In this document: piece by piece, positions 55,173-63,932 of the stretch | Layout: each line of letters starts with the position of its first letter | Position numbering within the stretch: the first letter of the stretch is position 1 | Assembly: GCA_963722715.1 (NCBI GenBank) | Contig: CAVROA010000004.1 | Span: 155,455 to 219,454, forward strand | Reading direction: 5' to 3' | Source of the DNA: DASQGA01 sp963722715 | GTDB taxonomy: Bacteria; Actinomycetota; Thermoleophilia; Gaiellales; Gaiellaceae | Length of the DNA stretch: 64,000 nucleotides | The notes under the pieces: model-generated | Seen by the model: the letters and a program-made list of their open reading frames with translations, nothing else | What the model was told of the DNA's origin: nothing | Database searches by the model: none | Position numbers and translations under genes: made by a program

Positions 55173-56030
55173 ATGCCCGCTGTGGGTCGAAACTTGCGCG
55201 GCCGCCTGAGCCGGGTTGCGAGCGGGGGCGCTGCTGTCAGCGGCGTGCTGGCCGCTTGGTCGCTCTACGAGGCGCAATGGGTGGAGACGCTGGAGGTCGA
55301 CGTGCTCGTTCCCGGCCTCCACGAGGACCTGCGCGGCTTCCGGATCCTCCACCTCTCGGACTTCCACCTCGGCATGCTCTCGCTGAACGGACGGGCGCTT
55401 CGCAAAGCGGTGGAGTGGGGGCGGGAGCAACACCCCGACCTCGTGGCCGTCACCGGTGACCTGGTCACCAGGCCGCGCGGAGCACCGGATCTTCATCGCG
55501 CACTCACCGCGCTCGCCGCCCCGCACGGCGTCCACGTCGTGCTCGGGAACCATGACTTCGGGAGGACTCGCGACCCCTTCAACCAGCCCGGCGATCCAGC
55601 CGCGGTCGAAGGCGCCGGAGCAGTTCTCTACTCAGGCTCTGCGAGTGCGCTCGAGGTCGGTTCGGCACGACTTCAGGTCGTTGGCGTCGATCCCGTGTCG
55701 TTTCGCCGCCGCGTTCGGCCCGGTGCACTTGTGGATCCGGAGGCCGACCTCCGAATCCTGTTGTGCCACTTTCCGGACGTCGTCCGGTGGCTCGAGCCGG
55801 GGGACTTCGACCTGACCCTCGCCGGCCACTTGCACGGAGGGCAGATCTGCATTCCGACGCCGCGGGGAAAATTGCGGCTCGAACACCTTCGGGCGCTGCA
55901 CTGGGAGGGGCTCCATCAGACGGCGGCGGGACAGCTGTACGTCTCGCGCGGGCTCGGCACGAGCTTCGTGCCCTTCCGGTTCCTTGCCCGCCCGGAGGTG
56001 ACTCTGTTGCGGCTCGAACGGGCACACTAG
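55173..56030 (+). CDS. YkuE-like metallophosphoesterase
   Basis: 285 residues. An N-terminal hydrophobic helix (about 17-32, ASGGAAVSGVLAAWSLY) suggests membrane attachment with the catalytic domain outside. Metal motifs are ILHLSDFHLG, VAVTGDLVT, VVLGNHDFG, LLCHFPD and LAGHLHGGQICIP, the complete calcineurin-like set. Relatives such as YkuE act on phospholipids or UDP-lipid intermediates. GGAGAGAGAG precedes the ATG. Confidence 0.9.
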   Translation: MPAVGRNLRGRLSRVASGGAAVSGVLAAWSLYEAQWVETLEVDVLVPGLHEDLRGFRILHLSDFHLGMLSLNGRALRKAVEWGREQHPDLVAVTGDLVTRPRGAPDLHRALTALAAPHGVHVVLGNHDFGRTRDPFNQPGDPAAVEGAGAVLYSGSASALEVGSARLQVVGVDPVSFRRRVRPGALVDPEADLRILLCHFPDVVRWLEPGDFDLTLAGHLHGGQICIPTPRGKLRLEHLRALHWEGLHQTAAGQLYVSRGLGTSFVPFRFLARPEVTLLRLERAH

Positions 56031-56037
56031 CCTTGTC

Positions 56038-56652
56038 ATGGCCTACAGGCTCCACCCGCTGACGCAGGTCTCGCTGGCCCACGCGCCGCCTCCGTGCGTG
56101 GGGTGCGTCTTCTGGCAGTCCGGCGGCAGGCGCGCCGCTGCGAAGGGCAGATGGGCAGACCGGGTCGAGGAGGAGTGGGGGGCGTGGGGGACGCTCTACT
56201 ACGGTGACGAGAGGCTCCTCGGCGCGATGCAGTTCGCTCCCTCGGTGCACTTCCCGCGGGCGCAGGAACTTCCGGCCGGGCCCCCGTCTCCGGACGCGAT
56301 CCTGATCACGTGCGCCTACCTCGTGGACCTACAGACGCCGTGGGTGATGCAGAGCCTCTTCCTTTCTGCGATCGGCGAAGCGCGTGATCGCGGCGTGAAA
56401 GCGATCGAGACGTTCGGCTACCGCTATCCGGAGGGCATCGACGCCTACGAGCGCTTCGTCGTCCACCGCACGATCTTTCCGACCGACTTCCTCGCCGACT
56501 TCGGATTCCGCCCACTTCGCTGGGAAGGACCGGTCGCGCTGGCGCGCCTCGAGCTGGGAGGGCTGCAGCCGGTCCTGGAAGGCAGCCGAGCGAGCGTGAT
56601 CCGGCGCGTGAAGGAGGCCTTTACGCCGGCCCCGGTCCCCCAGCGCCCTTAA
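56038..56652 (+). CDS. GNAT-like acetyltransferase-fold protein
   Basis: 204 residues. CVGCVFWQ near the start, then WGTLYYGDERLLGAMQFAPS and DAILITCAYLVDLQTPWVMQSLF, which match the beta4-beta5 strands and CoA-facing helix of GNAT proteins; ETFGYRYPEGIDAYERFVVHRTIFPTDFL follows and ends with GFRPLRWEG. It starts seven bases after the phosphoesterase stop, so the two are co-transcribed. Substrate unknown. Confidence 0.75.
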   Translation: MAYRLHPLTQVSLAHAPPPCVGCVFWQSGGRRAAAKGRWADRVEEEWGAWGTLYYGDERLLGAMQFAPSVHFPRAQELPAGPPSPDAILITCAYLVDLQTPWVMQSLFLSAIGEARDRGVKAIETFGYRYPEGIDAYERFVVHRTIFPTDFLADFGFRPLRWEGPVALARLELGGLQPVLEGSRASVIRRVKEAFTPAPVPQRP

Positions 56653-56656
56653 GCGA

Positions 56657-57598
56657 CTACGCCGCCAGGAGGTTCCGCGACAGGAGGTGCTCGGCGATCT
56701 GGACGGCGTTCAGGGCGGCGCCCTTGCGGAGGTTGTCGTTCACGACCCAGAGGCAGAGGCCACGCTCCACCGTCGGGTCGCGGCGTACGCGCCCTACGAG
56801 CACCTCGTCCCGCCCGGCGGCGTCGGCAGGCGTAGGAAGCTCAGCCAATGCGACGCTGGGCGCACCCGCAAGGGCCTCGGTGGCTTCCACCGGTGAGAGC
56901 TCTCTGTCGGTCTCGATCCAGACTGCCTGCGCGTGGCCGACCAGGACCGGGACTCGCACGCACGTCGCCTGGAGCGGGAGCTCGGGCAGGCCGAGGATCT
57001 TCCGCGTCTCCGCACGAAGCTTGTACTCCTCTGAAAGCTCGTCTCCGTCAAGATCCCAATCCATTGCCAGGTCGCCTGCGGCCGGCGCGGTCGCGCGGAG
57101 CTTCTCGATCCCTGCGTCACCCGCTCCCGACATGGACTGGTAGGTCGCGAGCCGGACCCGCGTGAGGCCCGCTGCCTCGTGCAGAGGCTTGAGTGCGCAC
57201 GCGAGCTGGATCGCCGAGCAGTTGGGGTTGGCGACGATCCGGTCGCCGTTCAGCACCTCGTCGTTGACGCCGGCCACGACGAGGGGAATGCCGTCGGTGA
57301 GGCGGTAGGCGTCCGATTTGTCGATGCAGACCGTGCCGCCCTCGGCCGCCGGAGGAACGAGCTCAAGGCTGGTCTCCGTGCCGACGGAGAAGAAAGCGAG
57401 GTCGAGGTCTCCGGCGGCGAGCGTCTCGGCCGTGGCCTCCTCGACGAGCAGCTCACCACCTCCGAACGGGATCCGCATACCGGCCGATCGGGCCGAGGCG
57501 AACGCTCTCACGTCGCCGAGTTTGCGATCTGCGAGGAGCTCGAGTGTGACCGTGCCCACGGCGCCGGTTGCTCCGACGACTCCGATCCTCGGCGTCAT
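56657..57598 (-). CDS. asd: aspartate-semialdehyde dehydrogenase
   Basis: 313 residues from ATG 57598, which overlaps the aspartokinase stop (ATGA). NADP loop RIGVVGATGAVGTVTLELL, LAFFSVGTETSLELVP, the catalytic Cys in VANPNCSAIQLACALKPLH, and the CVRVPVLVGHAQAVWIET segment with the catalytic His. Reduces aspartyl phosphate in lysine, methionine and threonine synthesis. It is encoded directly after lysC, the usual pairing. Confidence 0.95.
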   Translation of the reverse strand: MTPRIGVVGATGAVGTVTLELLADRKLGDVRAFASARSAGMRIPFGGGELLVEEATAETLAAGDLDLAFFSVGTETSLELVPPAAEGGTVCIDKSDAYRLTDGIPLVVAGVNDEVLNGDRIVANPNCSAIQLACALKPLHEAAGLTRVRLATYQSMSGAGDAGIEKLRATAPAAGDLAMDWDLDGDELSEEYKLRAETRKILGLPELPLQATCVRVPVLVGHAQAVWIETDRELSPVEATEALAGAPSVALAELPTPADAAGRDEVLVGRVRRDPTVERGLCLWVVNDNLRKGAALNAVQIAEHLLSRNLLAA

Positions 57599-58851
57599 GC
57601 GTGCTGCCGCTCGGCGTCCGGGGAGGAGAGCTCGAAGGCGTCGTGCAGCGCAGCAACCGTCCGCTCGACGTCCTCGTGGGGCACGTAGAAGGCGATCTTG
57701 ATCGGCGAGGTGGTCAGGAACCGCGGTTCCACACCAAGCTCGTCGAGCGTCACGAACGTCTTGGCCGCGATCCCGGGATGGCTCTTCATGCCCGCCCCGA
57801 CGACGCTCACCTTCCCCAGGTCGTCTGTCTCGGACCAACTGGCTCCGAGCTGCTCCAGGGCGGAAGCGATCTCCGTCCGGTCTTCGAGCGGGGCGGAGAA
57901 GACGATCTCCTCACCGGTCTGGATGATCGTGTCCACGTTCACCGACGCGTCCGCGAGGGCCTGGAAGAGGGCGGCTCGCCGCGCTCCGTCCACGCGGTAG
58001 AGCGCCTCCTCGACCGTGTGGGTTACCCCCGAGATCATCGCCTTCTCGAGCATTCGCTCGTCCTCCTCCCTGATCCACGTGCCGTCCTCGCTGGTGAAGG
58101 TCGAACGCACGTGGAGCCTGACTCCATGGTTCCGGGCGAACTCGACCGAGCGTAGCTGAAGCACCCGCGCACCAGAGGCCGCCATCTCGAGCATTTCCTC
58201 GAAGCTGACGGCGTGGAGCTTTCGGGCCCCGGGGACGACACGCGGGTCGGCAGTGAAGACGCCGTCGACGTCTGTGTAGATCTCGCACGCGTCGGCTCCG
58301 AGGGCCGCGGCGAGGGCGACGGCGGTCGTGTCGGAGCCACCCCTGCCGAGCGTCGTGATGTCGAACGTGGTCGAGACACCCTGGAACCCGGCTACGAGGA
58401 CGATCCGGTCCTCGTCCAGCGCCTCGTGGATCCGCCGGGCCCGCACCTCGACGATCTTGGCCTTGCCATGAACGGTGTCGGTGACGATCCCCGCCTGCGA
58501 GCCGGTGAGTGAGACCGCGTCCAGCCCGAGGTCGGAGATCGCCATAGCGACGAGCGAGCAGGAGATCCGCTCCCCGACGGAGATGAGCATGTCGAGCTCC
58601 CGCGGCCTCGGGCGGGGCGAGACGTCGTAGGCAAGCGCGACGAGCTCGTCGGTGTGCCGGCCCATGGCCGAGACGACACCGACGACGCGCTGGCCCCGGC
58701 CGCGTGCAGCGACGAGACGCTCGGCGACCCTGCGAATTTTCGCGGGATCGGCGACTGACGTTCCGCCGAACTTCATGACCACCGTGCCGAGGCTCGCGGC
58801 AGGCAGTTCCGGCTCGACCCGAGCGACGGTCTCGAAGGCGGTATCGGTCAT
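57595..58851 (-). CDS. lysC: aspartokinase with tandem ACT domains
   Basis: 418 residues. TVVMKFGGTSVADPAKIRRVAER and GRGGSDTTAVALAAALGADACEIYTDVDGV form the kinase domain (about 1-260). Two ACT domains follow (around MISGVTHTVEEALYRVDG and VSVVGAGMKSHPGIAAKTF), so feedback by lysine and/or threonine is expected. The conserved kinase part starts at residue 24, so the first 20 residues may be extra. It phosphorylates aspartate as the entry to the aspartate family. Upstream is the terminator of the recR unit. Confidence 0.95.
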   Translation of the reverse strand: MTDTAFETVARVEPELPAASLGTVVMKFGGTSVADPAKIRRVAERLVAARGRGQRVVGVVSAMGRHTDELVALAYDVSPRPRPRELDMLISVGERISCSLVAMAISDLGLDAVSLTGSQAGIVTDTVHGKAKIVEVRARRIHEALDEDRIVLVAGFQGVSTTFDITTLGRGGSDTTAVALAAALGADACEIYTDVDGVFTADPRVVPGARKLHAVSFEEMLEMAASGARVLQLRSVEFARNHGVRLHVRSTFTSEDGTWIREEDERMLEKAMISGVTHTVEEALYRVDGARRAALFQALADASVNVDTIIQTGEEIVFSAPLEDRTEIASALEQLGASWSETDDLGKVSVVGAGMKSHPGIAAKTFVTLDELGVEPRFLTTSPIKIAFYVPHEDVERTVAALHDAFELSSPDAERQHA

Positions 58852-58896
58852 CCGCCGATTGTAGGCTCGGGCTCGGAGATTTCGGCCGTTAAAAGC

Positions 58897-58932
58897 GCTG
58901 AACCGGTCGACCCGAGGGTCTTCCGGTTCAGC
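58897..58932 (-). terminator. rho-independent terminator of the dnaX-recR unit
   Basis: GCTGAACCGG (58897-58906) and CCGGTTCAGC (58923-58932) form a perfect ten-base stem with an inner GACCC/GGGTC stem. Reading the minus strand, the hairpin is followed by GCTTTTAACGG, a short T run. It separates recR from lysC. Nothing else is seen in the 164-base spacer. Confidence 0.75.
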
Positions 58933-59015
58933 TAGGCGATCTTATCCCCGCCGGGCCCGAATTCAACCTGGTCGAAAAACAAAAGTTCGCTGTTAGCGGA
59001 AAAAACCTTCGGGAA

Positions 59016-59606
59016 CTACATCTCGCGGCGCCCGGCGAGCGCCCGCCCGAGGGTCACTTCGTCGGCGTACTCGAGGTCGCCCCCGACGGGGAGCCCACTT
59101 GCCAGGCGCGTGACGCGCGTCCGGTCGCGCAGGCGGTCGGCGAGGAAGGACGCGGTTGCTTCCCCGGTCATGTTCGGATTGGTCGCCAGGACGACCTCCT
59201 GGACGCCGTTTCGCTCCACCCGTGCAAGCAACTCGTCGATCTTCAGGTGCTCGGGGTCGACGCCGTCGAGAGGCGAGAGCGCGCCGCCGAGCACGTGGTA
59301 GACGCCCCGAAACGCTGCCGTCCGCTCCATGGAGATGAGGTCAGCGGGCTGCTCCACGACGCAGATCACCGAGCGGTCGCGCCTGCCGTCGCGGCAGATC
59401 AGGCAGAGCTCCTCTTCGGTCAGGTTTCCGCACTCGGCGCAGAAGCGGATCCGCTCCTTGACCTCGCGAATCGCGTCCGCCAGCGCGAGCGCGTCCTCCT
59501 TTGAGAGACGGAGGATGTGAAACGAGAGCCGTTGCGCCGTCCGCGTCCCGATGCCAGGCAGGCGCGAGAGCTGCGCAATCAGATTGTCGACGGCCGGGCT
59601 GAACAC
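59016..59606 (-). CDS. recR: recombination mediator RecR
   Basis: 196 residues from GTG 59606 (FSPAVDNLIAQLSRLPGIGTRTAQRL). Helix-hairpin-helix at the start, a four-Cys zinc finger (FCAECGNLTEEELCLIC), and a Toprim domain (VICVVEQPADLISMERT, then VVLATNPNMTGEATA). RecR with RecO/RecF loads RecA at gaps. The spacing to an AGGG upstream is about 12, so the start is not certain; the ATG at 59663 lies inside ybaB and adds non-family residues. It follows ybaB by 22 bases. Confidence 0.92.
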   Translation of the reverse strand: MFSPAVDNLIAQLSRLPGIGTRTAQRLSFHILRLSKEDALALADAIREVKERIRFCAECGNLTEEELCLICRDGRRDRSVICVVEQPADLISMERTAAFRGVYHVLGGALSPLDGVDPEHLKIDELLARVERNGVQEVVLATNPNMTGEATASFLADRLRDRTRVTRLASGLPVGGDLEYADEVTLGRALAGRREM

Positions 59607-59628
59607 CAGGCCATTGTGCCCTAGGGGG

Positions 59629-59949
59629 TTAGAGGCCCGGAAGCCCCAGTCCCCCGAGACCACCCATGGCGCCCCCGAGTTTCGACTGCATCAGATCCTG
59701 GGCGCTTCGGAGCGCCTCGTTGACGCCGGCGACCACGAGATCCTCGAGCGACTCCGGGTCGTCCGGGTCGATCGCCTCCTTGGCGATCTTAACTTCGACG
59801 ATCTCGCCGCCGCCGGTCGCCTTGACCTTGACCATTCCCCCTCCGACCGAGGCTTCCACGGTCTCCTTGGCGAGCTCCTCCTGGGCCTTGGCCATCTCCG
59901 CCTGCATCTGCTGCACCTGCTGCAGCATCTTGTTCATGTCCATCTTCAT
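59629..59949 (-). CDS. YbaB/EbfC nucleoid-associated protein
   Basis: 106 residues: MNKMLQQVQQMQAEMAKAQEELAKE (long coiled helix, seen in two overlapping parts), VEASVGGGMVKVKATGGGEIVEVKI beta-hairpin, AIDPDDPESLEDLVVAGVNEAL and a Gly/Leu-rich tail. YbaB forms a dimer that binds DNA and is nearly always encoded between dnaX and recR, as here. Confidence 0.94.
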   Translation of the reverse strand: MKMDMNKMLQQVQQMQAEMAKAQEELAKETVEASVGGGMVKVKATGGGEIVEVKIAKEAIDPDDPESLEDLVVAGVNEALRSAQDLMQSKLGGAMGGLGGLGLPGL

Positions 59950-60049
59950 GTGAGCGCCTCCCCGACCGGCTTGTTTGCTCAGGCCAGGTTACGCCAGGTC
60001 AGGTCAGCGGTGGCGCCGTCACGGCGAATATGAGACCGCCGTCCGATCC

Positions 60050-60337
60050 CTAGGCGGGCTTCAGAGCGATCTCGTACTCCCGGATCGACCCGACGACCTC
60101 TTCGCCTTTGCTCCGTAGGTGGCCTCGGAGCATGAGGTAGTGGTTCGGCTTGGAGGAGACGCTTTCCCACTCCTCGGGGGTGACTTCAACCTGGCCGCGG
60201 CAGTCCTCGTTTGCGCACTCGCAGAGAAACGGCACCGGCGTCGTCGCCAGGCCGATGTTGAGCGCGGCATCGTGCAGCGACTCGTTGCCGCGCCTGAAGA
60301 GCTTCTGGTTCTCCTCTCGACGGCTGTCTCGAAGCAC
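60050..60337 (-). CDS. conserved small Cys-containing protein in the dnaX-recR unit
   Basis: 95 residues: RREENQKLFRRGNESLHDAA, then PFLCECANEDCRGQVEVTPEEWESV, then PNHYLMLRGHLRSKGEEVVG. The pattern (ExNxxLFRxxNE, CEC..xxC, VTxEEWE, a late Gly-His segment) matches a small family I have seen in actinobacteria without a named function. Three Cys could bind a metal. It sits between dnaX and ybaB in the same direction, 41 bases after dnaX. Link to DNA metabolism is only positional. Confidence 0.68.
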   Translation of the reverse strand: MLRDSRREENQKLFRRGNESLHDAALNIGLATTPVPFLCECANEDCRGQVEVTPEEWESVSSKPNHYLMLRGHLRSKGEEVVGSIREYEIALKPA

Positions 60338-60378
60338 GTTTCCAACGTCCCCACGTCGTGGAGCGCGAAAACGCGGGG

Positions 60379-62007
60379 TCAGGTCCCGTCGACCTCGTGC
60401 GCGTCGAAGCGGTCCTTGAAAAGAGCGATGAACTCCTCCTCGGTCTCGGGCTCGCGCTCGTGCTCGTCTGCCTCTTCGTCCCCGCTGCCCTCTCCGACGA
60501 CGAAAGCGAGGTCGAGGCGTCGGCCGGTCACCTCCCGGATCGCGTCCACCAGGAGCGTGGCGTTCTTGGGCTCTTCGGCGAGGTTCCGGTGGAAGGACGC
60601 GGCCGGGGGAAACTCGATCACGAGCCGCGCGCCGGCCAGCTCGACCGGGCGGGCCTCGTTCAGGACCGAGCCCGCCGGGATGGAGCGTTCGGCGACCGCT
60701 GGCAGGATTGCCTGCTGCCAGAGCTGCTGCAGCTGCTCCAGCTCGAGTGCCGGGCGGTCGTCCGGCTCCTCCTCGGCGGGGGTGGGGTCGGGAGAGGCGC
60801 CGAGGGCCTCGGTTTGGTCCGGAGACGGGGCCGGCGCCGGAGCCTCGGCTGTGGTGTGGTGGGACTCGCGCGTGCGGGACTCCAGCTGCTCCAGCCGGTA
60901 GGAGAGCGACTCGCGCGAGAGGTCCGCTCCGGGACGTGTGACCTTGACGAGCGCGAGCTCGAGCGGGAGGCGCGGGTCGCCTCCCTGGCGAGCGTCGTCT
61001 ACCGCCAGAGCGAGGAGATCCACGAGCCGTAGCACCTCCGGTTCGCCGAGTTGGTTCGCCTGTGAGCGCAGGCGCTCACGGGTCTCGTCCGTGACCGGGA
61101 TCGACTCCGGCACCTCGCCCATGTGCTGGACGAGCAGGAGGTGGCGGAGGTGCTCGAGCAGCTCGGTGACGAGGCGGGCCAGATCCTGGCCCTGGTCGGC
61201 GAGCTCCTCGACGAACGTGAGCAGGCCGCCGGTGTCGCGGTCGACGATCAGGTCGCAGATTCGGAAGAGGGCCTCCTCCTCGACGGCGCCGAGGAGTTGC
61301 AGGACCCCTTGCACCGTGATCTGGCCGTCCGTCGCGGCGGCAAGCTGATCGAGAGTCGACACTGCGTCGCGGAAGCTTCCGCGGGCGCTCCTGGCGACGA
61401 GGGCGAGGGCTGCGTCCGGGACGTCGATTTGCTCGCCGTCCGCGACGGTCCGCAAGAGCTTCGTCAGCTCGGGTAGTCGCGGGCGCGAGAACATGAACGT
61501 CTGGCAGCGCGAGCGGACGGTCGGGAGCATCTTTCCGAGCTCGGTCGTGCAGAACACGAACACGAGGTGGGGCGGGGGCTCCTCGATCAGCTTCAGCAGT
61601 GCATTGAATGCAGCGTCGGTGAGCTGGTGCGCCTCGTCGAGGATGTAGACCTTGTAGCGCCCCTCGACCGGCTGCAGGACGACGCGGTCCCGGATCTCGC
61701 GGATGTCGTCGATCCCCCGCTGGCTCGCCGCGTCCATCTCGATCACGTCGAGCGAGGTGCCGGAGGCGATCGTGCGGCACGAGTTACACGTGCCGTCGGG
61801 CTCGACCGTGGGGCCATGCTCGCAGTTCAGGGCCTTCGCCAGAATGCGTGCGAGGGACGTCTTGCCGGTTCCGCGCGGCCCCGCGAAGAGATATGCCTGC
61901 CGGATCTGATCGCGTCCGATCGCGTTACGGAGCGTGCGGACGACCGCCTCCTGTCCGACGACCTCGTCGAAGGTCTGAGGCCGGTACTTTCGGTAGAGCG
62001 CGGTCAC
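60379..62007 (-). CDS. dnaX: DNA polymerase III subunit gamma/tau
   Basis: 542 residues from GTG 62007. AAA+ domain: YRPQTFDEVVGQEAVV, Walker A AGPRGTGKTSLARI, a zinc site (NCEHGPTVEPDGTCNSC), Walker B KVYILDEAHQL, sensor I CTTELGKM, and SRC box TVRSRCQTFMF. A clamp-loader collar and a Pro/Ala/Glu linker (AEAPAPAPSPDQTEALG) lead to a C-terminal domain ending in an acidic tail. It builds the clamp loader. The SRP RNA gene lies upstream. Confidence 0.96.
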   Translation of the reverse strand: MTALYRKYRPQTFDEVVGQEAVVRTLRNAIGRDQIRQAYLFAGPRGTGKTSLARILAKALNCEHGPTVEPDGTCNSCRTIASGTSLDVIEMDAASQRGIDDIREIRDRVVLQPVEGRYKVYILDEAHQLTDAAFNALLKLIEEPPPHLVFVFCTTELGKMLPTVRSRCQTFMFSRPRLPELTKLLRTVADGEQIDVPDAALALVARSARGSFRDAVSTLDQLAAATDGQITVQGVLQLLGAVEEEALFRICDLIVDRDTGGLLTFVEELADQGQDLARLVTELLEHLRHLLLVQHMGEVPESIPVTDETRERLRSQANQLGEPEVLRLVDLLALAVDDARQGGDPRLPLELALVKVTRPGADLSRESLSYRLEQLESRTRESHHTTAEAPAPAPSPDQTEALGASPDPTPAEEEPDDRPALELEQLQQLWQQAILPAVAERSIPAGSVLNEARPVELAGARLVIEFPPAASFHRNLAEEPKNATLLVDAIREVTGRRLDLAFVVGEGSGDEEADEHEREPETEEEFIALFKDRFDAHEVDGT

Positions 62008-62060
62008 GCAGCCATGCTAAACGGAGGAGGGGGTGAGGGGAACCTCACGGCCCCCAAGCC

Positions 62061-62087
62061 CTCGAGGGAACCATCGGCTCCCTCGAG
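62061..62087 (-). other. hairpin between the SRP RNA and dnaX
   Basis: CTCGAGGGA (62061-62069) and TCCCTCGAG (62079-62087) pair perfectly, and a second small stem GTGAGG/CCTCAC lies at 62033-62048. Both are between the 3' end of the SRP RNA and the dnaX start. Possible terminator or processing stem; no T run. Confidence 0.4.
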
Positions 62088-62160
62088 TTGAGGTCCCGGT
62101 CGCGCACCTTCCGTCGTAGTCGGCTCGGGGGCGGTGCGTACGACGCTCGCTCGTGCCAGG

Positions 62161-62247
62161 CTGCTCCGCGGCACCTGAGAGAAGCTGCTTAGCGCTGCTT
62201 CCTCCCGGATCTGACGCGGTTCGCAGGCTCTCAGTGCGCGGGACCTG
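62161..62247 (-). ncRNA. ffs: signal recognition particle RNA (small bacterial type)
   Basis: Minus-strand sequence carries the conserved SRP core GTCAGATCCGGGAGGAAGCA followed by GCGCTAAGC, equivalent to the usual GTCAGGTCCGGAAGGAAGCA. The flanks pair: TGAGAG before the core with CTCTCA after it, extended outward by GCGCAC and GGTGCCGC with bulges, giving one long hairpin of about 90-100 bases. Position just upstream of dnaX agrees with other actinobacteria. The exact ends are estimated. The RNA binds Ffh to target membrane proteins. From here to 62501 no other gene could be supported. Confidence 0.8.
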
Positions 62248-62501
62248 ACAGTCAACACTTACGTCGGAAAGCCCTACCTCCGAACGTTCCTCCTCGGGAA
62301 GGATTTCGGCCCCGCTAGAGCGGATTGCGGGTTCAGGGAACCGCTAGCTCCCCGCTTAGCGCGACCGGGAGGGAGATGGTAGCAGTCTCCGTTGGGGTCG
62401 AATGCGTCTCTCGCAAGCAGCCATTGGAGCCCGTAAACGGCATCCGCAAGCACACAGTTGACATGCCTCACGTGCGCGCTTACCGTCGGCTTGGCCTGAA
62501 G

Positions 62502-63779
62502 ATGTCCCTACGGATTTTCCACCGGCGCAAGGCTGTTCTCGTCCTCGCATTGTGCTGCACTTTCAGCGCGACGCTGGCAGCTCTCGCCCTCGCCGCTCCC
62601 GGAGGTCGTGACCCAGCCTTCAGTGGCGACGGCAAGGCAACCACGAACTTTGCGAGCCGGAATGACTTCGCCAACGCTGTGGCCATCCAGGCTGACGGGA
62701 AGATCGTGGTCGCGGGGCGAGCCGGGGGTGCCGGCGGCAAGTTCGGCCTGGCCCGATACAACCCGAACGGGACGCTCGATACCAGCTTCGGCGGCGACGG
62801 CAAGGTGACCACGAACTTCAGCACGATCGCGGATGACTTCGCCAACGGCGTAGCCATCCAGGCCGACGGGAAGATCGTGGCCGCCGGCCACTCGAGCGAT
62901 AGGTTCGCTCTGGCCCGTTACAACTCCGACGGGAAGCTCGATGTGACATTCAGCGGCGACGGCAAGATGACCACGAACTTTTCTTCGGCGTTCGACGACG
63001 CATTCGGGGTAGCCGTTCAGGCCGACGGGAAGATCGTGGCTGCGGGCCACGCGGGTTTCGACAGGTTTGCCCTGGCCCGCTACAACGCCAACGGCACCCT
63101 GGACACCACCTTCAGCGGCAATGGCAAGGTCACCACCAACTTCTCGCGAGCGTCCGATCTCGCGACCGGGGTCGCCATCGCAGCGAACGGGAAGATCGTC
63201 GCCGCTGGAACAGCGGGGAGCACCGAATTTTCAGGCAAGTTCGCCCTGGCCCGCTACAACCCCGACGGCACCCTGGACACCACCTTCAGCGGCAACGGCA
63301 AGGCAACGACCGACTTCACCCCGGGGGAGCAGGACATCGCATTCGGAGTGGCTATCCAGACCAATGGGAGGATCGTGGCCGCCGGCGGGGGCGATGTTGG
63401 CGGCGTCAGCTTTGCGCTGGCCCGCTTCATGCGCAACGGCACCCTGGACAACACCTTCAGCGGCGACGGCAAGCTGACCACCAACTTCACCTCCGGTCTC
63501 GACGCCGCTCACGGAGTGGCCATCCAGGCAGACGGCAAGATCGTCGCCGCCGGGCACGCGAACCTCCACCGGTTCGCGCTCGCCCGCTACAACCGCAACG
63601 GCAGTCTCGACACCACGTTCAGTGGCAATGGCAAGGTGGTGACGAACTTCACCACGAAGGACGGTTTCGGGGACGACTTCGCTAACGGAGTGGCCATCCA
63701 GGCCGACGGGAAGATCGTGGCTGCGGGAAGAGCCGGTGGCAGCGGCGGGAGGTTCGCTCTGGCCCGGTACCTGGGGTAG
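62502..63779 (+). CDS. secreted delta-60 repeat beta-propeller protein
   Basis: 425 residues from ATG 62502 (ATG 62463 also possible; neither has a ribosome site). Signal peptide FHRRKAVLVLALCCTFSATL, cleaved around residue 32. Then seven repeats of about 50-60 residues with DGKIVAAG, FALARYN and GTLDTTFSGNGKVTTNF. The chain begins with the second half of a repeat (DPAFSGDGKATTNF) and ends with the first half (RFALARYLG), so the ends complete one blade and close a seven-blade ring. Repeats are also similar in DNA. Function of these surface or secreted propellers is not known. Confidence 0.85.
   Translation: MSLRIFHRRKAVLVLALCCTFSATLAALALAAPGGRDPAFSGDGKATTNFASRNDFANAVAIQADGKIVVAGRAGGAGGKFGLARYNPNGTLDTSFGGDGKVTTNFSTIADDFANGVAIQADGKIVAAGHSSDRFALARYNSDGKLDVTFSGDGKMTTNFSSAFDDAFGVAVQADGKIVAAGHAGFDRFALARYNANGTLDTTFSGNGKVTTNFSRASDLATGVAIAANGKIVAAGTAGSTEFSGKFALARYNPDGTLDTTFSGNGKATTDFTPGEQDIAFGVAIQTNGRIVAAGGGDVGGVSFALARFMRNGTLDNTFSGDGKLTTNFTSGLDAAHGVAIQADGKIVAAGHANLHRFALARYNRNGSLDTTFSGNGKVVTNFTTKDGFGDDFANGVAIQADGKIVAAGRAGGSGGRFALARYLG
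62686..63740 (+). repeat. tandem delta-60 coding repeats
   Basis: The phrase GACGGGAAGATCGTGG and the block around CTGGCCCGCTACAAC recur about every 150-185 bases, with near-identical codon choices in several units. This points to recent internal duplication or gene conversion and makes the region prone to assembly error. Confidence 0.7.
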
Positions 63780-63932
63780 ACATTCCCACGGCGTACTGCT
63801 GTGGGTGGCGGGTCCGTCTCGACCATCGCGGCCACCAGCTTGCTGCGCGTATGGCCTCGCCTCTACGACGCTTGCCACGCCACGGCTTCCGTCGCTACTC
63901 TGGCCGCTCGCCCGCATGAAATGGCGGGTTCG

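Noticed and set aside
58852..59015. Possible lysine riboswitch upstream of lysC
   Set aside because: The only strong structure is a terminator-type hairpin with its T run placed for the incoming recR transcript; the space is too short for the full aptamer.
62686..63740. Repeat array considered as CRISPR
   Set aside because: Units are about 150-185 bases, in frame and protein-coding; no short palindromic repeats with unique spacers.
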